Positions 7,491 to 15,187 of a stretch of 32,422 nucleotides of DNA are shown in pieces. The first letter of the stretch is position 1. Every line of letters begins with the position of its first letter. The notes below the pieces were generated by a model. The model saw nothing but the letters and a program-made list of their open reading frames with translations. It had not been told where the DNA came from and did no database searches. The stretch comes from Micromonospora sp. ALFpr18c. Its GTDB lineage: Bacteria > Actinomycetota > Actinomycetes > Mycobacteriales > Micromonosporaceae. The DNA is taken from the NCBI RefSeq assembly GCF_008868155.1, contig NZ_WBKR01000049.1, forward strand, positions 1-32,422, written 5' to 3'. Made by a program: the position numbers and the translations under genes.

Positions 7491-7697
7491 ATGCATCATG
7501 GCTCCGGAATCCTCTCCACGCGTCAGCGCCGGCTCGCCTGGCTCGGCTTCCTGCTCGCCGCGCTGCAGGCGCCGGTCTCCGCCCGGCTCGTCTCCGACGA
7601 GTCCTGGCTGTTCAGCCTCTGCGTCGCGCTGATGGTGGCCACCGTGATCATCGCGGACGACGCGGCCCGACGGCGGCCCGCCGACGCGACCGATTAG
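7491..7697 (+). CDS. Small membrane protein, unknown
   Basis: This 68-residue product has two hydrophobic stretches, about residues 13-27 (RLAWLGFLLAALQAP) and 36-53 (WLFSLCVALMVATVIIAD), with a charged C-terminus. I do not recognise it. The start is uncertain: the frame is open from 7326, but the region before M7491 is polar and overlaps the leader of the divergent MFS gene. No clear ribosome binding site is seen. The stop overlaps the stop of the convergent gene by 4 bp. A perfect 11-bp hairpin lies 8 nt past the stop, which supports a transcript ending here. Confidence 0.5.
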   Translation: MHHGSGILSTRQRRLAWLGFLLAALQAPVSARLVSDESWLFSLCVALMVATVIIADDAARRRPADATD

Positions 7698-8143
7698 CTG
7701 CCGCTGGCCGGCCGGGCCTCGTGCCCCGGCCGGCCCCGGCTGCGGCGGCGCTCCTTCATCTCCGCCTCGTAGAGGTGCCGCCGTCCACCCACCAACTCGT
7801 CACGGGCCCGCTGGTCCAGCTCCCGGAACAGCGCGTGGTAGCCGTCGTCGAAGTCCTCGACGATCTGGAAGGTCCACCGCCCGGCGATGACGTTGCGACC
7901 CACCAGTTCGGTGTCGATCCGGTCGGCGAGCTGCTGGTGCCCGGCCGCGCGGAACTGCTCCACGGCGTCGCCGAGCATCAGGTCGGCGTGCCCGATCAGC
8001 TGGTGCAGCGAGTACAGGTGCCCCCGGGCCCGTTCCACGCACTCCAGCGCCTCGCTGAGCTTGCCCAGCGCGGCGACCGTCGCGTCGCTCACCCCGTCCG
8101 GCCGGCGGTGCTGCTCGTCCGGCCCGTCCAGCTGCTGTCCCAT
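7694..8143 (-). CDS. Conserved actinobacterial hypothetical, helical
   Basis: This 149-residue soluble protein is mostly helical. A long amphipathic stretch (VAALGKLSEALECVERARGHLYSLHQLIGHADLMLGDAVEQFRAAG, about residues 24-70) is followed by DRIDTELVGRNVIAGRWTFQIVEDFDDGYHALF and a basic tail. I recall similar hypotheticals in many actinomycetes but cannot name a domain. GGAGGAG 3-4 nt before the ATG at 8143 fixes the start. The longer frame to 8209 adds an unrelated basic stretch. Function is unknown. Confidence 0.75.
   Translation of the reverse strand: MGQQLDGPDEQHRRPDGVSDATVAALGKLSEALECVERARGHLYSLHQLIGHADLMLGDAVEQFRAAGHQQLADRIDTELVGRNVIAGRWTFQIVEDFDDGYHALFRELDQRARDELVGGRRHLYEAEMKERRRSRGRPGHEARPASGS
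7706..7735 (+). terminator. 11-bp hairpin inside the convergent gene
   Basis: GGCCGGCCGGG (7706-7716) pairs perfectly with CCCGGCCGGCC (7725-7735) around an 8-nt loop. It starts 8 nt after the stop of the small membrane gene and lies within the coding end of the convergent gene, so it would act on the plus-strand transcript. Confidence 0.45.
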
Positions 8144-8303
8144 CGCTCCTCCGTGCTCTGTGCCTGCGTGTGCCGCGATTCTCCTGCTGCCCCGTCTGTG
8201 CCGGATCAACCCTCGCGGTCAGCCCCGGGTCGTCCGGTGGCGCAGCTGACACCCCCGAGCGGCCGAGGCCGGCCCGGTCACCGGTCGGTTAGCCTCGGTC
8301 ACC

Positions 8304-8657
8304 ATGCGTGTGCCGTTCACCCGGGTCGCCCCCCGTACCGCCGTCGACTCGGCGCGGTCCACCCTGGCCGCCCTCACCGTCTCCGTCGGCACCGTCGGGC
8401 TCGCCGCAGCCGCGACGCGACCCGGACTGCTCGCCCTCGTCGACCAGCACGCCGCCGCCGTACGGGACAGCCTCGACGGCGACCGACGGCCCCTGACGGC
8501 CGCCACCCTCGCCGGCTACGCCGAGGGGCTGCGCGAGGCGGCCCTGGAACACGGGTGGGCACCGCCGCGTGGCCCGGTGGACTGGGACGCGCCGGAGTGG
8601 CCGCACGCCCGGCTGCTCGCCGTCTGCGCGCTGGCTCGCACGCTCGACGAGACCTGA
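8304..8657 (+). CDS. Small hypothetical protein, possibly DUF6401-like
   Basis: This 117-residue protein has a helical N-terminal half containing the segment GLAAAATRPGLLALVDQHAAAVRDSL, a middle GYAEGLREAALEHGWAP, and a helical end ARLLAVCALARTLDE. The LLALVDQHAAAVRD stretch reminds me of a short Micromonospora/Streptomyces family called DUF6401, but this is recall, not a search. It has no signal peptide and no clear membrane helix. The ATG at 8304 has no ribosome binding site. A TAGCCT -10-like hexamer lies 8 nt upstream, so a leaderless message is likely. A hairpin follows the stop. Confidence 0.7.
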   Translation: MRVPFTRVAPRTAVDSARSTLAALTVSVGTVGLAAAATRPGLLALVDQHAAAVRDSLDGDRRPLTAATLAGYAEGLREAALEHGWAPPRGPVDWDAPEWPHARLLAVCALARTLDET

Positions 8658-8666
8658 CCCGCGCAC

Positions 8667-8698
8667 GAGGGCGCCCGCGCCGAAGCGCGAGCACCCTC
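8667..8698. terminator. Bidirectional hairpin terminator
   Basis: A 14-position stem with a CGAA loop sits between convergent genes. GAGGG pairs with CCCTC and CGCGC with GCGCG, with two C/A mismatches. A short TTT follows on the plus strand. It would serve the genes ending at 8657 and 8727. Confidence 0.55.
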
Positions 8699-8726
8699 TT
8701 TCCGTACGACCCTGTCGTCCCGCCCG

Positions 8727-9536
8727 CTACGCGCGGTACTGCGGGGCCTCGTCCACCCGGGGCATGGCCTGGGTGCGTTCGCCGCCACGGTCGGCCATCT
8801 GCCGCTCCATGTCGCCGCGCCCGGCCGCGGTGGCCCGCCGGTGCTCCTGCACCGCCCGGGCTTCCTGGGCCGCCCGGTCCAGCCAGCCGTCCCAGCGCCT
8901 CTGCATCGGCTTCACCAGACCGCCACCGACACCGACGATCAGGATGCCGGCCACCGTGGCGAGCACCGCGATCAGCACCGGTGTGGTCACCGTCGTGGCG
9001 ATACCCACCTGGTTCAGCGCGGCGATCACGCCGAGCGCGATGATGAAGATCGCGGTCAGGTCGGCCAGGACCTTGCCGTACGAGAGACCGCCCAGCGCCC
9101 CGGTGACCAGATCCCGGACGGCGTTGGCGATCGCGGCCGCCACCACCACGATGACGATCGCGACGAACGCACGCGGCAGCCAGGCCACCACGCCGCTGAT
9201 CAGGTCACTGATGGCGTTGGGTCCCCAGACCCCGAACGCGAACTGCAGCGTGAACAGCAGTACCGCGTAGTACGCCAGTCTGGCCAGGATGTCGCTTGCG
9301 TCGTACTTCGTTCTCTCCAGCGCGCGTTTGATGCCGCCGCGTTCGACGGCCTGGTCGAAGTGCACCCGTTCCAGGACCGCATCCACGATCTTGAGGACCG
9401 CTCTGGCGATGAGCCAGCCGACCACGAGGATGACGATGAAGGCCACTGCCTTCGGGATGAAGAGCAGCACCGACCTCCACGTGTCGGCGATGGCATCACC
9501 AATGTCGGCCTGCCGGACCGCGAGGGTTTTCAGCAT
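8727..9536 (-). CDS. MscS-like mechanosensitive channel protein with conserved TM repeats
   Basis: The 269-residue protein starts with a short amphipathic helix (about 8-22), then five hydrophobic segments: 25-47 (VLLFIPKAVAFIVILVVGW), 83-100, 112-138, 160-180 and 185-210. The pattern of VVGWLIARAVLKIVD and IANAVRDLVTGALGG matches the conserved TM-helix repeats (PF05552 type) of MscS-related proteins that lack the large cytoplasmic beta domain. The last 55 residues are hydrophilic. Proteins of this type are thought to open or adapt to membrane tension; the exact role here is unproven. GGAGGGACGTC precedes the ATG at 9536. A GACT-N15-GGGTAT element upstream hints at stress control. Confidence 0.82.
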   Translation of the reverse strand: MLKTLAVRQADIGDAIADTWRSVLLFIPKAVAFIVILVVGWLIARAVLKIVDAVLERVHFDQAVERGGIKRALERTKYDASDILARLAYYAVLLFTLQFAFGVWGPNAISDLISGVVAWLPRAFVAIVIVVVAAAIANAVRDLVTGALGGLSYGKVLADLTAIFIIALGVIAALNQVGIATTVTTPVLIAVLATVAGILIVGVGGGLVKPMQRRWDGWLDRAAQEARAVQEHRRATAAGRGDMERQMADRGGERTQAMPRVDEAPQYRA

Positions 9537-9571
9537 GACGTCCCTCCTGTCGCATGGACTGCGTCGGGCGC

Positions 9572-9596
9572 ATACCCGGCCGACGGTGCGGCAGTC
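9572..9596 (-). promoter_or_regulatory. Possible stress promoter of the MscS-like gene
   Basis: On the minus strand: GACT (9593-9596), 15 nt, GGGTAT (9572-9577). The -10 matches the SigF form exactly. The -35 fits only the looser streptomycete GNNT rule. Distance to the ATG is 35 nt with a good ribosome binding site. Confidence 0.4.
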
Positions 9597-9734
9597 CGCG
9601 CGGCTCGCGGAGTTTTTTCCGACAAGCCGCCGAAGATGGGCCGTGAACTGCCCGAACAGTCACCGCCGCGATGCCGGCGGCGACCCGCCGCCATGATCGG
9701 ATGCCGATGTCGGGGGGCCGGATAGGCTGCGGAC

Positions 9735-11864
9735 ATGCCAGGAACGGTCGGGCGAGTCCCCACGCCAGCAACCCCGCTGCCCGGCGCATCCACCGGGCCG
9801 GGGCCGGACGCCGCCGCCGTGCTCGCCCACGACTGGGCCAACACCTCGCTCGGCCCGCCCGAGGCGTGGGATCCGGCGATCCGTGCCGTGGTCGAGCTGA
9901 TCCTCGCCTCGCCGATGCCGATGGCGCTGGCGTACGGCGACGACCTGGTGCTGCTCTACAACGCCGGGTACGCCGAAATGCTCGGCAGCAAACACCCGGA
10001 CGCCCTCGGTCGACCGGCCGCCGAGGTGTACGCGGAGATCTGGACGCTGCCCGGCGTCGGTGAGGTGATCGAGCGGACCTACCGGCAGGGCGTGCCGTTC
10101 CTGGAGAAGGAGTCCACCCTCCCCCTGGTCCGTGAGCAGTCCGCCGTGGTGGAGCAGGCGGTCTTCACCCGGGGTTACTCGCCGGTGCGCGACAGCGCCG
10201 GTCAGATCGTCGGCATGCTGACGGTCGCCGCCGAGACCACCCACGTCACCGAGCAGTTGCAGAGCCTCAGCGAGGTCGCCGCCGCGCTGGCCGGCACGCT
10301 CACTCTCGACGACGTGGCCCGGGTGGCGCTGCGGCACACGATCACCACGTTCGACGCCGACCAGGTGGCGTTCTCGGTCGACGAGGGCGGCGGCGGTTGG
10401 CGGACGGTACGCCGGGTCCGCGGCGAGTTGATGGACGACGCCGACGAGCGCCTCCCGCCGTTGTGGCGACGCGTCCCGGCGGACTGGTCGGCCCCGGTGG
10501 TGCGGGTGGCCCGGTCGGGCGATCCGTCGTTCACCCGCGACGGCCAGCCACTGCGGGAAGCCGCGGTCGACCGCCACGATCAGAAGATCCGTTCGATGGC
10601 GGCCCTGCCACTGGGCACCTCGGTGGTACGCGGCGGGCTGGCGGTCGGCTTCCAGACGCCGCACGCCTGGTCGGCCGCCGAGCGGGCGTTGCTGGCCGCG
10701 TCGGGTGAGCTGATCGGCCAGGCGGCGGAGCGGGCCCGCCGTTTCGAGACCCAGCACGGCACCGCCCAGCTGCTGCAACGCAGCATGTTGCCGGAGCATC
10801 TGCCCGACCTGCCCCGGCTGCGCGTCGCGGCCCGCTACGACCCCGGGGTGGACGGTAACGCCGCCGGTGGAGACTTCTACGACGCGTTCCTGCTGCCCAC
10901 CGGCGGGCTCGGCGTGGTGTTGGGCGACGTTGCCGGACACGACGTGCAGGCGGCGGCGCGGATGGGGCAGGTCCGTGCGGCGCTGCGGGCGCTGGCGCTG
11001 ACCGACCCCACCCCGGACGCGGTGCTGGCCGGCCTGGACCGGCTGGTCACCAGCCTGGGCGCGGAGGCCGGTACGCACGAACTGTTCGTCACGGTGGTGT
11101 TCGGGCTGGTCGACGCGGACCGCCGGGAGGTGACCCTCGCCAGTGCCGGTCACCCGGCTCCGCTGATCCGGCGCAGCGGCCCCGACGGTCGTTCCCACGC
11201 CGAGTACGTGGACCTGCCGGCCGGCCCTCCGCTGGGGCTCGGCGGGCGGGCGGTCACCACCACCGTCGCGTTCCGTCCCGGCGACACCCTGCTGCTCTTC
11301 AGTGACGGCGTGGTGGAGCGCCGGCGGCAGAGCCTCACCGCCGGGCTGGACGCCCTCGTCGACGCGGTCGCCAAGGCCAGCAGCAGTGACCCCCGCGCGC
11401 TCTGCGCGGTGGCCACCGCGGCCGTGTCCGGCGGCACCGAGGACGACGTGGCCGTCCTGGCGGTCGAGCACGCGCTCAAGCCGAGCCGTTCGGCGAGCAT
11501 GGAGGTGCCGGCGGAGCCGACCGCGCCCAGCCGGGTCCGGCACTGGATGACCGGCCAGCTCACCGAGTGGCAGGTGCCCGAGTCGGTGATCGGCGCGGCG
11601 GTGCTGTGCACGAGCGAGTTGACCACCAACGCCCTCCTGCACGCCGGCACCGCCGCCCGGGTGGAGATCGACCTCAGCCCCGAGCGGCTGCTGGTGTCGG
11701 TCGCCGACTCCGGCACCCGCGGCACCGTGACCCGTACCCGGACCGACACGTTGAGCAGTCGCGGGCGCGGGCTCGGGCTGATCGAGCAGCTCAGCGACGC
11801 CTGGGGCACCGATCCGACGGTTCGCGGCTCCACCGTCTGGTTCGAGATCCTCGTGCCGTCCTGA
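9735..11864 (+). CDS. PAS-GAF-SpoIIE phosphatase with C-terminal RsbW-type HATPase
   Basis: The 709-residue cytoplasmic signalling protein has four domains. A PAS-like region lies at about 30-165, followed by a GAF region at about 175-335. A SpoIIE/PP2C serine phosphatase follows at about 350-575, with GGDFYDAF near 378, GDVAGHDVQAAARM and the metal-binding EDDVAVLAV end motif. The last is a HATPase_c_2 kinase domain at about 590-705, with N-box E628-L-T-T-N632 and G-box SRGRGLGLIEQ near 675-685. In known partner-switch systems the phosphatase reactivates an anti-anti-sigma factor and the kinase inactivates it, so one chain carries both opposing activities. A sigma factor of the matching family lies at 29372. 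The ATG at 9735 has no ribosome binding site; TAGGCT lies 6 nt upstream, pointing to a leaderless start. Confidence 0.92.
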   Translation: MPGTVGRVPTPATPLPGASTGPGPDAAAVLAHDWANTSLGPPEAWDPAIRAVVELILASPMPMALAYGDDLVLLYNAGYAEMLGSKHPDALGRPAAEVYAEIWTLPGVGEVIERTYRQGVPFLEKESTLPLVREQSAVVEQAVFTRGYSPVRDSAGQIVGMLTVAAETTHVTEQLQSLSEVAAALAGTLTLDDVARVALRHTITTFDADQVAFSVDEGGGGWRTVRRVRGELMDDADERLPPLWRRVPADWSAPVVRVARSGDPSFTRDGQPLREAAVDRHDQKIRSMAALPLGTSVVRGGLAVGFQTPHAWSAAERALLAASGELIGQAAERARRFETQHGTAQLLQRSMLPEHLPDLPRLRVAARYDPGVDGNAAGGDFYDAFLLPTGGLGVVLGDVAGHDVQAAARMGQVRAALRALALTDPTPDAVLAGLDRLVTSLGAEAGTHELFVTVVFGLVDADRREVTLASAGHPAPLIRRSGPDGRSHAEYVDLPAGPPLGLGGRAVTTTVAFRPGDTLLLFSDGVVERRRQSLTAGLDALVDAVAKASSSDPRALCAVATAAVSGGTEDDVAVLAVEHALKPSRSASMEVPAEPTAPSRVRHWMTGQLTEWQVPESVIGAAVLCTSELTTNALLHAGTAARVEIDLSPERLLVSVADSGTRGTVTRTRTDTLSSRGRGLGLIEQLSDAWGTDPTVRGSTVWFEILVPS

Positions 11865-11886
11865 CGCCTTTCGCCCGCGCCGGCAC

Positions 11887-11912
11887 GAATCAGTCGACCG
11901 CACAGCGGGTAG
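11887..11912 (+). promoter_or_regulatory. Doubtful stress promoter overlapping the HAD gene ribosome binding site
   Basis: GAAT-N16-GGGTAG, 10 nt before the ATG at 11923, has the geometry of the local stress promoters. The bases TAGGAGGA also form an excellent ribosome binding site, so this may be chance. Both cannot act on the same short transcript. Confidence 0.25.
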
Positions 11913-11922
11913 GAGGACGCGC

Positions 11923-12600
11923 ATGGCCACCGACCGACCCGCCGGGATCCTGTTCGACGTCGACGGCACCCTCGTCGACACCACGTACCTGCACACGGTG
12001 TGCTGGTGGGAGGCGTTACGCCAGACCGACCAGCCGGTCCCGATGGCGACCGTGCACCGATCGATCGGCATGGGCGCGGACAAGCTCCTCGACCACCTGC
12101 TCGGCCCGGAACGGGACCGTGACGCCGACCAGCGGCTGCGCGACGCGCACGACACCCTGTACGGCGAGTACTGGGAACGCCTGACGCCGCTGCCCGGGGC
12201 GGCCGACCTGCTGCGCGCCTGCGCCGAGCGGGGCCTGCGGGTGGTGCTCGCCACCAGCGCGTCGGAGCAGGAGGTCGGCGCACTGCGCCGGGCGTTGGGC
12301 GCCGACGACGTCGTCGACACGGTCACCTCCTCGGCGGACGCCGAGCAGAGCAAGCCGGCCCCGGACATCCTGGTCGCCGCGCTGGAGCAGTCCGGACTGG
12401 ACGCCGAGCGGGTGGTCTTCGTCGGCGACTCGGCCTGGGACGTCGTGGCGGCCGGCAAGCTGACCATCCCGTGCGTCGGCCTGACCTGCGGCGGCACCAG
12501 CCGCGGTGAGCTGGCCGGTGCCGGGGCGGTGGCGGTCTACGACGACCCGGCGGCTCTGCTGGCCGAGTTGTCTGATTCGCCACTCGCCCGGCTGGGGTGA
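11923..12600 (+). CDS. HAD family hydrolase, beta-phosphoglucomutase/phosphatase-like
   Basis: The 225-residue enzyme carries all four HAD motifs. Motif I is FDVDGTLVDT with nucleophile D12 and acid D14. Motif II is the LATSAS threonine/serine near 110. Motif III is the lysine in SKPAPD near 146. Motif IV is VFVGDSAWDVVAA near 166-178. A helical cap (about 20-85) between motifs I and II marks subfamily I, as in phosphoglycolate phosphatases and beta-phosphoglucomutases. The substrate cannot be inferred. TAGGAGGA lies 6 nt before the ATG. The gene follows the signalling protein after 58 nt, so co-transcription is possible, and the antiporter follows 107 nt later. Confidence 0.9.
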   Translation: MATDRPAGILFDVDGTLVDTTYLHTVCWWEALRQTDQPVPMATVHRSIGMGADKLLDHLLGPERDRDADQRLRDAHDTLYGEYWERLTPLPGAADLLRACAERGLRVVLATSASEQEVGALRRALGADDVVDTVTSSADAEQSKPAPDILVAALEQSGLDAERVVFVGDSAWDVVAAGKLTIPCVGLTCGGTSRGELAGAGAVAVYDDPAALLAELSDSPLARLG

Positions 12601-12707
12601 GAGGCCCACTCCGGTTGGTCGACCCGCGGACGCATAGCCGGGGCCCCCGCGGGGCATGGACTGTCACCACCTGCCCGCAACCGTGGGCGCGGCCGGAAGG
12701 TGGCACG

Positions 12708-14003
12708 GTGGAGCCGGTAGACGTGGCGTTCGCGCTGGTGGGCTTGGGCGCCCTGCTCGCGGGCATCCTGCCCCGGGTGCTGGAGCGGCGTCCACTGTCC
12801 ATGCCGATCGCCTTCCTGGCCCTCGGCATGCTGGTCTTCCTGCTGCCGGTGGGTCTGCCGACACCGGATCCGCTGGTCCACCCGGAGCTGACCACCCACC
12901 TCACCGAGATCGGGGTGATCGTCGCCCTGATGGGCGCCGGCCTCAAGATCGACCGACCGTTGAGCTGGGCCCGCTGGTCGTCGACCTGGCGGCTGCTGGC
13001 CATCGCGATGCCGCTGAGCATCGCGGCGGTGGCGCTGCTCGGCTGGTGGTGGGCCGGGCTGGTGCCGGCCGCCGCGCTGCTGCTGGGCGCCGCGCTGGCT
13101 CCGACCGACCCGGTGCTCGCCGCGGACGTGCAGGTCGGCGAGCCGACCGATGTGGAGGACTCCGAGGACGAGGTCCGCTTCGCGTTGACCTCCGAGGCCG
13201 GCCTCAACGACGGCCTGGCGTTCCCGTTCGTCTACGCGGCCATCGCCATCGCCTCGACGAGTCTCGCCCCGCGCGACTGGCTGGCCGAGTGGTTCACCGT
13301 GGACGTGCTGTGGAAGGTGTCCGTCGGCGTCGGCGGCGGTCTGCTCATCGGCTGGCTGCTCGGCAAGCTGTTCTTCCGGGCGCCCAGCAAGCTGCGGCTG
13401 GCCCGGCACGCCGAGGGTTTCCTGGCCCTGGCCGCCACCTTCCTGGCGTACGGGCTGGTGGAGGTGGTCGGCGGGTACGGCTTCCTGGCGGTGTTCGTGG
13501 CCGCCCGGGCGATCCGCGCGGCCGAACGGACCCACGAGTTCCACGCGGTGCTGCATGATTTCGCCGAGCAGATCGAACGACTGCTCACCCTGGTGCTGTT
13601 GCTGCTGCTCGGCGGCGCGATCGTGGGCGGCCTGCTCTCCTCGCTGACCTGGTCGGCGGCGGCCGTCGGGCTGGCGCTGGTGTTCCTGATCAGGCCGTTG
13701 ATGGGCTGGGTGTCGCTGCGCGGGGCACCCGGCCGGCCGGCCGAGCACTGGGTGATCGCGTTGTTCGGCATCCGCGGGGTGGGCTCGTTCTACTACCTCG
13801 CGTACGCCACCACGAAGGCGGACTTTCCGCAGGCGGAACTGCTCTGGGCCACCGTCGGCCTGGTGGTGCTCGTGTCGGTGGTGGTACACGGCATCACGGC
13901 GACGCCGGTCATGCAACTGCTGGACCGCGAGGGCGAACGGACCTCCGACCCGGCCGAACGCGACGCCTCCGCCCAGCCCGTGGCCGCCGCCGGCCACGCC
14001 TGA
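12708..14003 (+). CDS. CPA1-type cation:proton antiporter (Na+/H+ exchanger family)
   Basis: This 431-residue membrane protein has about 12 hydrophobic helices. Two CPA1 hallmarks are present: the unwound-helix motif ALAPTDPVLAADV with T133-D134-P135, and the ion-binding pair N167-D168 in SEAGLNDGLAFPF. Later GIRGVGSFYYLAYA near 348-361 matches the conserved helix with an arginine-glycine core. It would exchange Na+ or K+ for H+ across the membrane. The C-terminus is short, with no RCK/TrkA-C domain. The GTG at 12708 is preferred: GGAAGG lies about 8 nt upstream, and the frame back to 12597 encodes unrelated polar sequence. It converges with the renalase-like gene, 13 bp away. Confidence 0.88.
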   Translation: MEPVDVAFALVGLGALLAGILPRVLERRPLSMPIAFLALGMLVFLLPVGLPTPDPLVHPELTTHLTEIGVIVALMGAGLKIDRPLSWARWSSTWRLLAIAMPLSIAAVALLGWWWAGLVPAAALLLGAALAPTDPVLAADVQVGEPTDVEDSEDEVRFALTSEAGLNDGLAFPFVYAAIAIASTSLAPRDWLAEWFTVDVLWKVSVGVGGGLLIGWLLGKLFFRAPSKLRLARHAEGFLALAATFLAYGLVEVVGGYGFLAVFVAARAIRAAERTHEFHAVLHDFAEQIERLLTLVLLLLLGGAIVGGLLSSLTWSAAAVGLALVFLIRPLMGWVSLRGAPGRPAEHWVIALFGIRGVGSFYYLAYATTKADFPQAELLWATVGLVVLVSVVVHGITATPVMQLLDREGERTSDPAERDASAQPVAAAGHA

Positions 14004-14016
14004 GCGCGCGTACTCC

Positions 14017-14976
14017 TCAGGCGAGGCGGGCGGCCAGCGCGCGGCCGAGGTCCCGTCCGGAACGCCAGGCGCTCTGCACCCGGGGCTTGCCGAACGCGTC
14101 ACCGGCCAGGCCGATCCCGTCGGCATCCAGGTGATAGGTGTCGCCGCCCGCGCCGCCCGTCGGCTTCGCGTACGTCCAGCGGTGCACGTGCACGTCGGCG
14201 GCCTGCTCGGGCAGGCCCAGCAGATCCTGGACGGCCTGCGCGATGGCCGGGCCGGCCCCGGTGGGCTGGGCCAGGTGAGCACCGGCGAACTCCGGCACGG
14301 TGTGCGCGACCAGCACCGGTGCGGCGTCCCCGCGCCGGTCACCGTCGTCGCAGACGAGGTTGAGCACCGGATGGTCGTTGACGAACGCGCCGCCGAAGTC
14401 CGGCCAGCGCCGGTTCGGAAAGCGCAGTACGCCGGCGAGCGACGGCGCCCAGCTCTGCGCCTGCACGACACCGGTGGCGGCGGCCAGGGCCGGGTCGAGC
14501 AGCAGGGCGGCCTGCGGGCCGGGCATGGCCAGGACGACAGCCGCGCACGGCTCACCGTCCACGATCGGCCCCGGTTCGACGGTGAGCACCAACCGGTCGA
14601 CGGTCAGCGGCAGCGGGGCGGCCAGGTGTTCGACCAGCGAGCGGAGTCCGCGCGGCGCGGCGAAGCGCATCGGGCCGGGCACCTCGTGGCGCCCCTCCCG
14701 GTCGTACGACTGGAACGTGTCGGTCCACTCGCGAACCAGGCCGGCGGCGCGCCACCGCTCGACCACGACGGCGAAGTCCGGGTCGCTGACGGTGAAGTAT
14801 GCGGCGCCGATGTCCGCGGGGCGACCCGCGAAGCGTTTACTGGCCATCCGGCCGCCGCACACGTGCCCCCGCTCGCGGACCTGCACCGGCACCCCGGCCC
14901 TCGTCAACTCGACCGCACAGGCCACCCCGGCGACGCCCGCCCCGACCACGACGACACTCGACGAGTCCACGCTCAT
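14017..14976 (-). CDS. NAD(P)/FAD-dependent oxidoreductase, renalase-like
   Basis: The 319-residue protein has the FAD-binding VVVVGAGVAGVACAVELTRAG at about 7-27. An RERG...CGGRMASKRF segment follows, as in renalase and related small amine-oxidase-fold proteins. Its C-terminal ends with DADGIGLAGDAFGKPRVQSAWRSGRDLGRAL, the second FAD-contact motif, where the helix follows a GD. Length matches the bacterial renalase-like group, which oxidises off-pathway dihydronicotinamide forms in known members; the substrate here is unproven. The ATG at 14976 is used because the upstream frame to 15105 has no FAD-fold content. TACGAT lies 6 nt before the ATG, suggesting a leaderless message. Confidence 0.85.
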   Translation of the reverse strand: MSVDSSSVVVVGAGVAGVACAVELTRAGVPVQVRERGHVCGGRMASKRFAGRPADIGAAYFTVSDPDFAVVVERWRAAGLVREWTDTFQSYDREGRHEVPGPMRFAAPRGLRSLVEHLAAPLPLTVDRLVLTVEPGPIVDGEPCAAVVLAMPGPQAALLLDPALAAATGVVQAQSWAPSLAGVLRFPNRRWPDFGGAFVNDHPVLNLVCDDGDRRGDAAPVLVAHTVPEFAGAHLAQPTGAGPAIAQAVQDLLGLPEQAADVHVHRWTYAKPTGGAGGDTYHLDADGIGLAGDAFGKPRVQSAWRSGRDLGRALAARLA

Positions 14977-15101
14977 CCGGTGATCGTAGGCGGCGGCCTG
15001 GCGCTTCGGTGGTTGCTCCCAGGACCGCGGCAATGGAATTGCCGAACGCCGTGGCTGAACCTGTCGTGGTTTACGAACGTTCCCATCAGTGAGCGGGTGT
15101 A

Positions 15102-15113
15102 TCAACTGATTGA
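15102..15113. promoter_or_regulatory. Small dyad upstream of the orphan membrane gene
   Basis: TCAA-CTGA-TTGA is a perfect 4-bp dyad, extended imperfectly by TATC/GATA on its flanks, 75 nt before the ATG at 15188. It lies in the 211-bp lower-GC intergenic region. It could be an operator; evidence is weak. Confidence 0.25.
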
Positions 15114-15187
15114 GATATCCCTACGCTCCGTGAATCATCCGAGAAAGGTCCTTCCGTCCGGGATGCTTCTGTCCGATAGGAGTTGAC

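Noticed and set aside
9660..12497. Very long minus-strand open frame (945 codons) opposite the SpoIIE and HAD genes
   Set aside because: It is a shadow produced by high GC: the plus-strand frames have full family motifs, while this frame is rich in R, G, P and A without any domain pattern.
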